Assembly (NCBI GenBank): GCA_009781425.1
Contig: WQYC01000009.1
Span: 1 to 64,000, forward strand
Source: Oscillospiraceae bacterium
Lineage (GTDB): Bacteria > Bacillota > Clostridia > Oscillospirales > Ruminococcaceae
Direction: 5' to 3'
DNA: 64,000 nucleotides
The position numbers and the translations under genes were made by a program. The notes beneath the pieces were generated by a model, which searched no databases, had not been told where the DNA came from, and saw only the letters and a list, made by a program, of their open reading frames with translations. Position 1 is the first letter of the stretch. Each line of letters begins with the position of its first letter. Shown piece after piece: positions 1-8,306 of the stretch.

Positions 1-1
1 A

Positions 2-631
2 GGCGTTGACGCCGATAACACGGCGCACAAAGCTGCTGTATTATTTCTGCATAAAAGCGGTATAAAAAAGCATATCGAAATTAATATTGACAAGAAAATC
101 CCGTTTATGGCGGGGCTCGGCGGCTCAAGCGCGGACGCGGCGGCGGTTTTGCTCGCGCTGAATAAGCTTTTCGGCGGGCTTTTTACTCTTGCCGAGCTTA
201 TGAAGCTCGGCGCGGAAATAGGCTCGGACGTGCCTTTTTGCATACACGGCGGCTTCGCGCTGTGCAAAGGGCGCGGAACAGAAATCGCAGAGGTTTTACC
301 CCTCCCCGACTGCGTTTTTGTGATAATCAAGCCGGACTTCAGCTGCTCGTCAAAGGAAGCCTACGCGCTTTACGCGGCGAATCCGATTCCACCCACTGAC
401 ATAAGCGTTCGCCCGTATTATAATATTTTTGAAAAATTATACAAAAATCCCGAAATCGACAGGATTAAACAGGAATTAATTACCTTAGGTGCGTCGGCGG
501 CGAGCTTAACAGGCAGCGGAAGCGCGGTTTTCGGCGTGTTTGCAGACATGAAAGCGGCGCAGAGCGCGTTTTCGCGATTAAATTACACAAAAAAATTTAT
601 AGCACTACCTGTACTTGACAAACCATATTAG
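2..631 (+). CDS. ispE: 4-diphosphocytidyl-2-C-methyl-D-erythritol kinase, 3' part (5' end outside window)
   Basis: This kinase phosphorylates CDP-methylerythritol in the cytoplasmic MEP isoprenoid pathway. The reading frame is open from the first bases of the window, so the start lies upstream. About 209 codons are visible, roughly the last two thirds of a normal ~290-aa IspE. The GHMP-kinase ATP loop is clear (MAGLGGSSADAAA, from position 107), preceded by IDKKIP as in IspE. The late GHMP motif LTGSGSAVFGVF is also present near 507-545. A methionine at 107 lies inside the ATP-binding motif and cannot be the true start. A consensus promoter for the next operon lies over the last codons. The assignment is secure. 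Confidence 0.95.
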   Translation, partial: GVDADNTAHKAAVLFLHKSGIKKHIEINIDKKIPFMAGLGGSSADAAAVLLALNKLFGGLFTLAELMKLGAEIGSDVPFCIHGGFALCKGRGTEIAEVLPLPDCVFVIIKPDFSCSSKEAYALYAANPIPPTDISVRPYYNIFEKLYKNPEIDRIKQELITLGASAASLTGSGSAVFGVFADMKAAQSAFSRLNYTKKFIALPVLDKPY

Positions 632-643
632 TTATAGTATAAT
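615..643 (+). promoter_or_regulatory. Sigma-A type promoter for the Asp23/fakA operon
   Basis: TTGACA (615-620), a 17-bp spacer and TATAAT (638-643) match the consensus perfectly. The promoter overlaps the ispE stop codon and lies about 33 bp upstream of the Asp23-like gene. Confidence 0.8.
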
Positions 644-675
644 TATTAGACGGATTAATTAACGAAAGCAGGGAC

Positions 676-1038
676 ATGATGATTGTTATCAATAACCATC
701 TCGGAAGCGTGAGCATTACGCGCGGGTTTTTCACCTCGCTCATCAGCAATGCGGCAATCGGCTGTTACGGCGTTGCAGGCATGAATGCAGGAGGATTTTT
801 GCAAAATGTGACGGAAGCTCTGCCGTTTCTGAAAAAGAAAAAAACGCCCGACAAGGGCGTGAATATAAGCTTTACGGACGGTAAAATTTACATTGATTTG
901 CACATTACGGTGGTTTACGGGGTTAACGTTGCTTCAATCGTGAAGAGTATTCAGCACAAGGTAACCTACGTAACCGAGGAGCAGACGGGGATAAAGGTCG
1001 GGCGCGTTAACGTTTATGTAGACGCGATAAAATCGTAG
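676..1038 (+). CDS. Asp23/Gls24 family (DUF322) protein, YloU-like
   Basis: This is a small cytoplasmic protein of the Asp23/Gls24 (alkaline shock, YloU) family, 120 aa, the usual length. The family pattern is visible: a start like ..NHLGSVSITRGFF, a central hydrophobic GCYGVAGM, and the end GIKVGRVNVYVDAI, where V-x-V-x-V-x-G is typical. The neighbour fakA (YloV) is the classic partner in Firmicutes (yloU-yloV), which supports the call. Its exact role is not established; Asp23 relatives are tied to cell-envelope stress. The TAG stop codon (1036-1038) is supplied by a GTAGGG-type palindromic repeat, so the natural C-terminus may have been trimmed or replaced by insertion of the repeat. Confidence 0.88.
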   Translation: MMIVINNHLGSVSITRGFFTSLISNAAIGCYGVAGMNAGGFLQNVTEALPFLKKKKTPDKGVNISFTDGKIYIDLHITVVYGVNVASIVKSIQHKVTYVTEEQTGIKVGRVNVYVDAIKS

Positions 1039-1060
1039 GGAACGGATTAATCCGTTCCGA
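1035..1060. repeat. GTAGGG-type palindromic repeat (hairpin form)
   Basis: GTAG is followed by the arm GGAACGGAT, a 2-nt loop TA, and the complementary arm ATCCGTTCC. The repeat provides the stop codon of the Asp23-like gene. It belongs to a family scattered through the window outside the integrated element. Confidence 0.75.
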
Positions 1061-1089
1061 ATCATAAATTTTTTCGGAGGAAGCAAGTT

Positions 1090-2730
1090 TTGACAATTAG
1101 CGGAAAAATGCTTAAAAGCGCGATTATATCAGGCGCGAATAATATTATCAACAACAAAGTCATGGTTGACGAAATGAACGTCTTCCCTGTTCCGGACGGC
1201 GATACAGGCACGAATATGTCGGCGACAATCAAAGCGGCATTAACCGAGCTGAGCCTACAGCCCGACGACGCGCATATCAGCGTAATAGCTGACACAGCGG
1301 CTTCGGCGATGCTGCGCGGCGCGAGAGGAAACTCGGGTGTTATATTATCACTGCTTTTCAGAGGGCTTTCAAAAGGGCTCGCAGGCAAAAGCGACGCTGA
1401 CACAAAAGAGCTTATAAGCTCAATGAAAATGGGTGTTGACGCGGCTTACAAGTCGGTCATGAAGCCCACAGAGGGCACGATTCTGACTGTTGCGCGGGAA
1501 GCAATCGACGCCGCGCTTGCCAAAGCCGACAAAAAAGGCAGTCTTGAAGAGGTTCTTGAGGTTCTTCTCGCGGAAGCCGAAGCCTCGCTCGAGCGCACGC
1601 CCGAGCTTTTAGAAGTGCTCAAAAAAGCAGGCGTCGTAGACGCGGGCGGCATGGGCTACGTGGTTATTTTAAAAGGCATGAAGCAGGCTTTGACAGGCGG
1701 CGGAATCATCGAGCAGGCGGCGGCTTCCGCTGTTGAACAGGCTTCTGCGAACAAAGCAGGCTCGTTCGACATGGACATTGAATTTACTTACTGTACAGAA
1801 TATTTGGTACTTAAAAAGCCCGACGTGACGGACGCGCTTCTTCTGCGCGCGCACCTTGAAACCATCGGCGACAGCGTGGTTGTTGTAGACGACGACGAGA
1901 TTATCAAGGTTCACGTTCACACGGAAAACCCCGGAAACGCGCTTGAATCGGGACTTAAATTCGGCGCGCTTACGAACATAAAAATCGAAAACATGAAAGA
2001 ACAGCATAAACAGGAAGCTATAAAAGCGGGTATTCACACGCCGCGCAAGCTTGCTCCCGAACGCCCCGAAAAGAAATACGGCTTCGTGGCTGTCGCGAAC
2101 GGCGCAGGGATTGAAGGGCTGTTCAGCGACCTCGGCGTAGACAGAATCGTCCGTGGCGGGCAGACGCAGAACCCGTCAACGGAGGATATTCTCGAAGCTG
2201 TTTTGGCGACACCTGCGCATAATGTCTTCATTTTGCCTAATAACAAGAATATAATTATGGCGGCTGAACAAGTCACGAAGCTCGCCGACAGAAACGTCAT
2301 AGTTCTGCAGTCGCGGACGATTCCGCAGGGGCTCGCGGCTATGCTCTGCTTTGATGAAGATATAGGTATAAGCGAAAACAGCGTGGCTATGACTAAGGCT
2401 CTTGACAACGTGGGAACTGGCTCGGTGACTTACGCGGCGCGCGATTCTCACTTCGAGGGTAAGAAGATTAAATCGGGTGAAATTTTAGCACTTGAAAACG
2501 GCAAGCTTGCCTTCACGGAAAAAGATGTTTCAAAGGCGTTAGTTAAGCTTACGCGCAAAATGATTAAGGGCGACACGAGTTATATTACCGTTATGTACGG
2601 CTCTGATGTCACTGACGAAGAAGCGGAAAAGGCTTTCGGCGTGCTCCGCGATAAAATCAGCGACGATATTGAAATCGGCTTAGTGAGCGGCGGACAGCCT
2701 GTGTATTATTATATTATTTCGGTTGAATAG
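1090..2730 (+). CDS. fakA: DAK2-domain fatty acid kinase subunit (FakA/YloV-like)
   Basis: This is the likely ATP-binding subunit of fatty acid kinase, which phosphorylates exogenous fatty acids held by a FakB (DegV) protein for phospholipid synthesis. It has 546 aa, normal for YloV. The N-terminal DAK2 kinase domain (about 1-200) shows the phosphate/metal motif FPVPDGDTGTNM and RGARGNSGVILS. A middle domain and a C-terminal DegV-like/YloV domain follow, ending in YYYIISVE. The start is TTG at 1090, chosen because CGGAGG lies 9 nt upstream and the protein then begins just before the first DAK2 helix. It follows the Asp23-like gene, as in most Firmicutes. No FakB gene is in the window. Confidence 0.92.
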   Translation: MTISGKMLKSAIISGANNIINNKVMVDEMNVFPVPDGDTGTNMSATIKAALTELSLQPDDAHISVIADTAASAMLRGARGNSGVILSLLFRGLSKGLAGKSDADTKELISSMKMGVDAAYKSVMKPTEGTILTVAREAIDAALAKADKKGSLEEVLEVLLAEAEASLERTPELLEVLKKAGVVDAGGMGYVVILKGMKQALTGGGIIEQAAASAVEQASANKAGSFDMDIEFTYCTEYLVLKKPDVTDALLLRAHLETIGDSVVVVDDDEIIKVHVHTENPGNALESGLKFGALTNIKIENMKEQHKQEAIKAGIHTPRKLAPERPEKKYGFVAVANGAGIEGLFSDLGVDRIVRGGQTQNPSTEDILEAVLATPAHNVFILPNNKNIIMAAEQVTKLADRNVIVLQSRTIPQGLAAMLCFDEDIGISENSVAMTKALDNVGTGSVTYAARDSHFEGKKIKSGEILALENGKLAFTEKDVSKALVKLTRKMIKGDTSYITVMYGSDVTDEEAEKAFGVLRDKISDDIEIGLVSGGQPVYYYIISVE

Positions 2731-2739
2731 GACAAAAAC

Positions 2740-3456
2740 ATGAAAAAAATACTTGTTTGCGAGGACGAAGCCGCTATACGCGACTTTGTTGTAATAAATC
2801 TGAAACGCGCCGACTACGAGGTGGTTGACGTGGATTCGGGCGAGGCAGGCTTTGATGAATTCAAAAAAGCCCTTGACGAAGACCGTCCGTTTGACGTTGC
2901 GCTGCTTGACATAATGATGCCGGGAATGGACGGCACGGAGCTTTGCAAGCTGATTCGCGAGGAAAGCCGCGAAATAGGCATTATCATGCTTTCCGCAAAG
3001 TCGCAGGAAATGGATAAAATCACCTGCCTTACAATAGGCGCAGACGACTACGTAACAAAGCCGTTTTCACCGTCAGAATTAGTTGCACGAGTAGACGCGA
3101 TTTACCGCCGCGTGAGCCTTAACGCAGGCGCGGGCGCGAACTCAAAGGAGCTTGTTTCGGGGCCCTTCGCGGTTAATACTAAGAGCAGGGTAATCACAAA
3201 AGACGGCGAAGCGATTGACCTGACGCAGGTTGAATATCAAATCATGGAATATTTTATCAAGAACAGCGGCGTTGCGCTTGACAGAAAGAGCATTTTAGTG
3301 CATATTTGGGGTGAAGCGTATTTCGGCGACGACAAAATCGTTGACGTTAATATAAGAAGACTGCGCATGAAGGTGGAAAGCGACCCGTCGAACCCGGTTT
3401 TTATTCAGACTGTGTGGGGCTTCGGATACAAATGGCAGAGCGGCAATGGCTCGTAA
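2740..3456 (+). CDS. OmpR/PhoB-family response regulator
   Basis: This DNA-binding response regulator of 238 aa has a receiver domain (about 1-122) with the acidic pair in CEDEAA, phospho-acceptor Asp in LLDIMMPG, the switch region MLSAKS and the Lys in VTKPFSP. The C-terminal winged-helix domain (about 135-232) shows LTQVEYQIMEYF and the VDVNIRRLRMKV recognition region. It starts 9 nt after fakA and overlaps the histidine kinase gene by 11 nt, so the two form one translationally linked pair. The genes it controls cannot be told from the sequence. Confidence 0.93.
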   Translation: MKKILVCEDEAAIRDFVVINLKRADYEVVDVDSGEAGFDEFKKALDEDRPFDVALLDIMMPGMDGTELCKLIREESREIGIIMLSAKSQEMDKITCLTIGADDYVTKPFSPSELVARVDAIYRRVSLNAGAGANSKELVSGPFAVNTKSRVITKDGEAIDLTQVEYQIMEYFIKNSGVALDRKSILVHIWGEAYFGDDKIVDVNIRRLRMKVESDPSNPVFIQTVWGFGYKWQSGNGS

Positions 3457-4855
3457 AAGTATAGCGGCAAGATGGTTTATTAACAGCTTCAGCGTCGTCG
3501 CGGTTTTCCTTTTAATCGTGAACGTGAGCGTTTATTTCGCGCTTCGGAGCTATCATTACGGCGCAGTGCGGCAGTATCTCGGCACGCAGGCGAACATAGT
3601 CTACGGAATTCTGTCCTATATGGACGACTACGAGCCCGCAATCCGCCGTTCTATAGAGGAGTTCGACAGAAAGCACCACATGGAGCTCATGGCAATCACT
3701 GCCGACGGAAGAATTGACCTGACCTCAAGCGGGTTTTCGCCCGCACCTGAGGAGAATCACGAAATGCCCGACTATGAAAAGGCGCGCTCTGCCGAAAGCA
3801 GAATCGCCGATTATGTAGGATTCCTGCCTAATTCGCAGCGGTATATGGCGGTCACGGTTATGCTTTCGGGCGAGGCTTATGACGCAATCAGAGTCGTCAC
3901 TTCACTCGACAGAATTGATAGGCAAATCTATACAACCACGCTTGTAATCGCTGTTTTAAGTATCGCAATCATGCTTTTCGTTTTGTTTCTCGGAATGTAT
4001 TTCATACAATCAATTGTTTCACCCCTGCGCCGTGTTGGGGATTCCGCTAAAAAATTAGCGGCGGGGGATTTTTCCGACCGTGTAATCTTAGCTAAAAACG
4101 ATGACGAAATCGGCGAGCTTTGCAGAATTTTTAACTCGATGGCAGACGATTTGGAGAACTCGGAGAAAATCAAGAACGACTTTATTTCCTCAGTCTCACA
4201 TGAGCTTCGCACGCCGCTGACCGCAATTCGCGGCTGGAGTGAAACAGTGCTTGAAACAGGCAAAGAAGACGATTCTTTTGAAAAAGGCATGAAGGTAATC
4301 ACCTCGGAAACCTCGCGGCTTTCGGACATGGTTGAAGATTTATTGGACTTCTCAAAAATGCAGAGCGGACGCTTAAAGTTGCAAAAGTCTGACATGAATC
4401 CGCTTGAAGAGCTTTCGGACGCTGTTTCGGTTTACGCCGAGAAAGCGAAAAAAGAAAAAGTAAATTTAGTTTATAACGAACCCGAATTCGCGGTTTTAAT
4501 TTACGGCGACAAAAACAGAATCCGCCAGGTGTTCATAAATATTATCGACAACGCAATTAAATACAGCGGCGGCGGCGAAGTAATTGTAAACGCAAAACTC
4601 GCGGAAAACCAGCTTATAATCAGCGTCAGCGACAACGGATGCGGGATTTCTGCCCGCGATTTACCAAAGGTGAAAACGCGCTTTTTCAAAGCGAATAATG
4701 TAGTGCGCGGCTCGGGAATCGGGCTCGCGGTTGCGGACGAAATAATCATGCGGCACGAGGGAACGCTTGAAATAGAAAGCGAACAGGGCAAAGGAACAAC
4801 GGCGAAAATAATTTTACCAAGTAGGGGCGCGCAGCGCGCGTCCGAAATGGAGTAA
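3446..4855 (+). CDS. Membrane sensor histidine kinase
   Basis: This 469-aa kinase is the partner of the upstream regulator. TM1 is at about 12-33 and TM2 at about 165-190. Between them lies an extracellular sensor of about 130 aa without a recognised fold. A HAMP linker (about 190-242) is followed by HisKA with the phospho-His in SSVSHELRTPLTAIRG. The HATPase domain shows the N box (IIDNAIKYSG), the G1 box (SDNGCGI) and the G2 box (GSGIGLAVADEI). The last residues (SRGAQRASEME) are encoded by a GTAGGG-type repeat at 4821-4844, so the native C-terminus has been altered by the repeat. The stop is 2 nt before the next gene. Confidence 0.93.
   Translation: MARKSIAARWFINSFSVVAVFLLIVNVSVYFALRSYHYGAVRQYLGTQANIVYGILSYMDDYEPAIRRSIEEFDRKHHMELMAITADGRIDLTSSGFSPAPEENHEMPDYEKARSAESRIADYVGFLPNSQRYMAVTVMLSGEAYDAIRVVTSLDRIDRQIYTTTLVIAVLSIAIMLFVLFLGMYFIQSIVSPLRRVGDSAKKLAAGDFSDRVILAKNDDEIGELCRIFNSMADDLENSEKIKNDFISSVSHELRTPLTAIRGWSETVLETGKEDDSFEKGMKVITSETSRLSDMVEDLLDFSKMQSGRLKLQKSDMNPLEELSDAVSVYAEKAKKEKVNLVYNEPEFAVLIYGDKNRIRQVFINIIDNAIKYSGGGEVIVNAKLAENQLIISVSDNGCGISARDLPKVKTRFFKANNVVRGSGIGLAVADEIIMRHEGTLEIESEQGKGTTAKIILPSRGAQRASEME
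4821..4844. repeat. GTAGGG-type palindromic repeat inside a kinase gene
   Basis: GTAGGGGCGCGCAGCGCGCG plus TCCG is a near-perfect hairpin. It is translated (AGT AGG GGC frame) as the C-terminal tail of the sensor kinase. Near-identical copies lie at 12696 and 42899. Confidence 0.75.
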
Positions 4856-4857
4856 TA

Positions 4858-6534
4858 ATGAGTAAGCAAGCAAAGATAGGCGGACAGGCACTTTTCGAGG
4901 GAATCATGATGCGCGGCGAGAAAAAAGCGGCGATGGCTGTGCGTAAAAAAGACGGCTCAATTCACCTTGAGGAATGGGATTTACCGGAGAGAAAATGGTA
5001 TCAGAAAGCGTTTTTTATCCGCGGTATTTTCAACTTTATTCTGCAAATGCGCGACGGCTATAAATATATGATGAAGTCGGCTGAAATCTCGGGTTATCTC
5101 GACGAAGAGGAAGAGGCGACAGGCAAGTTCGAGAAGTGGCTGACGGAGACGCTCGGCGATAAATTAATGTCTGCGGTTATGGTTGTCGGTGTGGTTCTCG
5201 GAATCGCATTAGCAATGCTTTTGTTCATGTTTGTGCCCGGCTGGATTTACGCAGGAATCGCGCATTTAATGTCAGAAACAGTAGACTTACAGCCGTATCA
5301 GTCGCTTTTTGAGGGCTTATTAAGAATTATAATTTTCATCGTTTACTTGTTCTTAACTTCGCTGATGAAGGATATTCACAAGACCTTTCAGTATCACGGC
5401 GCGGAGCACAAAACGATTTTCGCGAATGAATCAGGTGCAGAATTAAACGTTGAAAACGTGAAAAAATACAAGCGTTTTCACCCGCGTTGCGGCACGAGCT
5501 TTATCTTTTTAATGCTTGCAATCAGCATAGTTTTTTACACGCTTCTGCCGCTTAACAACAGTATAATCAGCGAAGCGCTCGGAATAAATATGTTCGCGGC
5601 GAGCGCGATTTGGACTTCAATCAGACTTGCGCTTCTGCCTGTTTTAGTCGGGATTTCCTACGAGCTTTTGAAGCTCGCAGGCAGGTACGACAGGAACATT
5701 ATCATGCGGATTATTTCCGCGCCCGGAATGGGGATTCAGCGGCTGACGACAAAAGACCCGACTGACGACCAAATCGAGGTAGCTTTAGCGGCGTTTATTC
5801 CTGTGCTTAATACCTCTGCGCCGACTAACAGCCGTAACGAAGAAAAATGGCTGCGCGAGTTTGCAGAGAAGAGCGGCGAAAGCTTGGAATCGCTGTTAAA
5901 ACGCCGCGAAAACGGCGAGCCGTTGCAGTATATTTTAGGCGAGTGGGAGTTTTACGGCTATAGCTTTAAAGTCGGAAAAGGCGTGCTGATTCCCCGCCCC
6001 GAAACGGAATTTCTTGTAGACTTAGCGAAAGAGCGCAAGCCTAAAACAATCTATGATTTATGCGCGGGGAGCGGCTGTGTCGGGATTGCGCTTGCGAAGG
6101 AAATAGGCTGCGAAGTAATCGCAGTTGAAATTTCAGAAGAAGCGATTAATTATTTAAAACAAAACGCAGAGCTGAATAAAACCGATATAAAAATAATCAA
6201 AGACGATGTTTTGAAGCCTGAATTTGATTATGAGGAAGCTGATTGTATTCTTGTAAATCCACCTTATTTAACGAAAAACGAGATGCAGGAATTGCAAACC
6301 GAGGTCACGCACGAGCCGGAATTAGCTTTATTTGGCGGCGAGGACGGATTGGATTTTTACAGAGAAATTTTCCGCTTATGGGACGGGAAGCTGAGACATG
6401 GCGGACTGTTCGCGGTTGAAGTCGGACACGAGCAGGCGGAGCAGGTTGCAGAGCTTATGAAAGGTGCGGGATTTACGCCGCAAATCAAGAAGGATTATTC
6501 GGGAATAGACAGAATAGTTTACGCGGTAAAATAA
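4858..6534 (+). CDS. prmC: Fusion of DUF1385 membrane protein (YqhQ-like) with PrmC release-factor glutamine methyltransferase
   Basis: A single uninterrupted frame of 558 aa joins two proteins that are normally separate neighbours. Residues about 1-315 are DUF1385: the start AKIGGQALFEGIMMRG, the central FQYHGAEHKTIFANE and FHPRCGTSF, and several membrane segments (about 100-125, 145-170, 208-228, 255-275). Residues about 325-558 are PrmC, which methylates the Gln of the GGQ motif in release factors. Here RENGEPLQYILGEWEFYG, the SAM motif LCAGSGCVGIAL and the catalytic NPPY (ILVNPPYLT) are all present. The usual ~75-residue helical N-domain of PrmC is cut to about 35 residues. The fusion would tether PrmC to the membrane. 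No prfA follows. Confidence 0.9.
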   Translation: MSKQAKIGGQALFEGIMMRGEKKAAMAVRKKDGSIHLEEWDLPERKWYQKAFFIRGIFNFILQMRDGYKYMMKSAEISGYLDEEEEATGKFEKWLTETLGDKLMSAVMVVGVVLGIALAMLLFMFVPGWIYAGIAHLMSETVDLQPYQSLFEGLLRIIIFIVYLFLTSLMKDIHKTFQYHGAEHKTIFANESGAELNVENVKKYKRFHPRCGTSFIFLMLAISIVFYTLLPLNNSIISEALGINMFAASAIWTSIRLALLPVLVGISYELLKLAGRYDRNIIMRIISAPGMGIQRLTTKDPTDDQIEVALAAFIPVLNTSAPTNSRNEEKWLREFAEKSGESLESLLKRRENGEPLQYILGEWEFYGYSFKVGKGVLIPRPETEFLVDLAKERKPKTIYDLCAGSGCVGIALAKEIGCEVIAVEISEEAINYLKQNAELNKTDIKIIKDDVLKPEFDYEEADCILVNPPYLTKNEMQELQTEVTHEPELALFGGEDGLDFYREIFRLWDGKLRHGGLFAVEVGHEQAEQVAELMKGAGFTPQIKKDYSGIDRIVYAVK

Positions 6535-6542
6535 AGGAAGTT

Positions 6543-7073
6543 ATGACTTACAAGACACGAAAAGAGCCGATATTTTCCGCGTGCGGACTCAACTGCGGAC
6601 TCTGCCCGCGCTTCTATACAAAAGGCTCGTCAAGGTGCCCGGGGTGCGGCGGCGAAGGCTTCACGCAGGCGCATTGCGGGTGCGGAACTTTATCCTGCTG
6701 TGAGCGCAAGAATGTTGAATATTGTTGCTTCTGCGATGAATTCCCTTGCAAAAAATATATCGGCGCAGACGAATCCGATTCTTTCATCACGCATATAAAT
6801 CAGTTTAAAGACTTTGAAAAGGCGGGACGAATCGGCATAGACGCATATATATCAGAGTTAAAAGAAAAAATAAAGCTGCTTGAAATTCTGCTCGAAAATT
6901 ATGACAACGGCAGACGCAAAAGCTTCTTCTGCTTGGCTGTCAACTTATTAGACTTACAAGACATAAAGGCTGTCATGGAGCGGATAAATCCCGATAACGC
7001 CGTCAGCCTGTTTGAAGAAATCGCGGGACAAAAAAATATTACATTAAAACTGAGGAGAAACAAAAATGCCTAA
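6543..7073 (+). CDS. Cys-rich DUF3795-family protein
   Basis: This 176-aa protein has many cysteines in its first ~75 residues ([41 protein letters not shown]), which suggests bound zinc or an iron-sulfur cluster. The pattern CGLNCGxCP followed by a cysteine cluster and F-P-C is that of DUF3795. The rest is helical and polar, with no membrane segment. No biochemical function is known for the family. The gene begins 8 nt after the DUF1385-prmC fusion and overlaps recA by 8 nt, so it is co-transcribed with both. Confidence 0.75.
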   Translation: MTYKTRKEPIFSACGLNCGLCPRFYTKGSSRCPGCGGEGFTQAHCGCGTLSCCERKNVEYCCFCDEFPCKKYIGADESDSFITHINQFKDFEKAGRIGIDAYISELKEKIKLLEILLENYDNGRRKSFFCLAVNLLDLQDIKAVMERINPDNAVSLFEEIAGQKNITLKLRRNKNA

Positions 7074-8277
7074 AAAAGAAGCCGCAAAGAAAACCATCAA
7101 CACAAATACAAGCGCGGACGAAAAGCAGAAAGCCCTGCAAACCGCGATTGCTCATATTGAGAAGCAATTCGGCGCAGGCGCGGTCATGTACATGAGCGGC
7201 GAGCACAGCAAGATGAACGTGGAATCGCTGCCTACAGGCTCGCTTACGCTTGATATTGCGCTCGGAATTGGCGGCTTACCCAAAGGCAGAATCACCGAAA
7301 TATACGGCCCTGAGAGCGGCGGCAAAACTACGGTTTCTCTGCACGCTGTTGCAGAGGCGCAGAAGGGCGGCGGCATCGCGGCGTTCATCGACGTTGAGCA
7401 CGCGCTCGACCCGATTTATGCAAAGGCGCTCGGCGTTGACGTTGACCAGCTTATAGTTTCTCAGCCCGACACGGGCGAGCAGGCACTTGAAATAATCGAA
7501 GCACTTACGCGCTCGGGCGCGGTTGATATAATCGTTCTCGACAGCGTGGCGGCGATGACCACGAAAGCCGAGATTGAGGGCGAAATGGGCAGTACTACCG
7601 TCGGTATGCAGGCGCGGCTGATGTCCTCGTCACTGCGGAAGCTGACGAGCGTAATTTCAAAAACTAACACGGTTGCAATTTTTATCAACCAAATCCGCGA
7701 GAAAATCGGCGGCTACGGTAACCCCGAAACGACACCCGGCGGACGTGCGCTGAAGTTCTACGCTTCTGTCAGAATCGAAGTGCGCAAAGGCGAGCCGATT
7801 AAAGAAGGTACTGATATAATAGGCGCGCGAACAAAGTGCAAGGTGCAGAAAAACAAGGTTGCACCGCCGTTTAAGTCCTGCGAGTTCGATATGATTTTCG
7901 GTAAAGGGATTTCAAAGGACGGCGAAATTCTTGACATTGCAACCGAAATCGGCGTGACCCGAAAGAGCGGCGCGTGGTTCTATTACGGCGATGAACGCTT
8001 GGGGCAGGGGCGCGAAAACTCGAAGGAATTTCTCTCACAAAACCCCGAAATAATGAGCGAGATTGAACAAAAAGTCCGCGACGCGGCACAGAATACTAAA
8101 ATAGAAATCAGTTCTTCGTCTGAAGAAGCAGTTCTTAGCACCCCGTCAGATTCCGCAGAAACCGACGTAGGGGACGACGTCCCCGGCGTCCCGCCCGAAC
8201 CCAAGAAAAAAGCCAAAAAAACCGTCATTGTTGAAGCCGAGGATAACTTTGAAGAATTCTCGCCTGACGAATTATAA
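7066..8277 (+). CDS. recA: Recombinase RecA
   Basis: This is the DNA strand-exchange and SOS co-protease ATPase. Walker A is GPESGGKTT (about residue 82), followed by the Walker B region [10 protein letters not shown] and loop L2 near [19 protein letters not shown]. At 403 aa it is about 50 longer than usual. The excess is an acidic/Ser-rich tail after residue ~348, inside which a 27-nt GTAG-type repeat (8167-8193) is translated as VGDDVPGVP. The stretch KKKAKK precedes the normal acidic end. The start codon overlaps the DUF3795 gene. recX follows one gene later, as is common. No LexA-type operator was recognised upstream. Confidence 0.98.
   Translation: MPKKEAAKKTINTNTSADEKQKALQTAIAHIEKQFGAGAVMYMSGEHSKMNVESLPTGSLTLDIALGIGGLPKGRITEIYGPESGGKTTVSLHAVAEAQKGGGIAAFIDVEHALDPIYAKALGVDVDQLIVSQPDTGEQALEIIEALTRSGAVDIIVLDSVAAMTTKAEIEGEMGSTTVGMQARLMSSSLRKLTSVISKTNTVAIFINQIREKIGGYGNPETTPGGRALKFYASVRIEVRKGEPIKEGTDIIGARTKCKVQKNKVAPPFKSCEFDMIFGKGISKDGEILDIATEIGVTRKSGAWFYYGDERLGQGRENSKEFLSQNPEIMSEIEQKVRDAAQNTKIEISSSSEEAVLSTPSDSAETDVGDDVPGVPPEPKKKAKKTVIVEAEDNFEEFSPDEL
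8167..8193. repeat. 27-nt GTAG repeat translated in recA tail
   Basis: GTAG, arm GGGACG, a 10-nt loop ACGTCCCCGG, complementary arm CGTCCC, then G. It is read in frame as VGDDVPGVP (RecA residues 368-376). The same type occurs in ymfF, lgt, leuS and the large kinase. Confidence 0.8.
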
Positions 8278-8306
8278 AATTATTTTTATCAAGGGAGGTG
8301 ACATAA

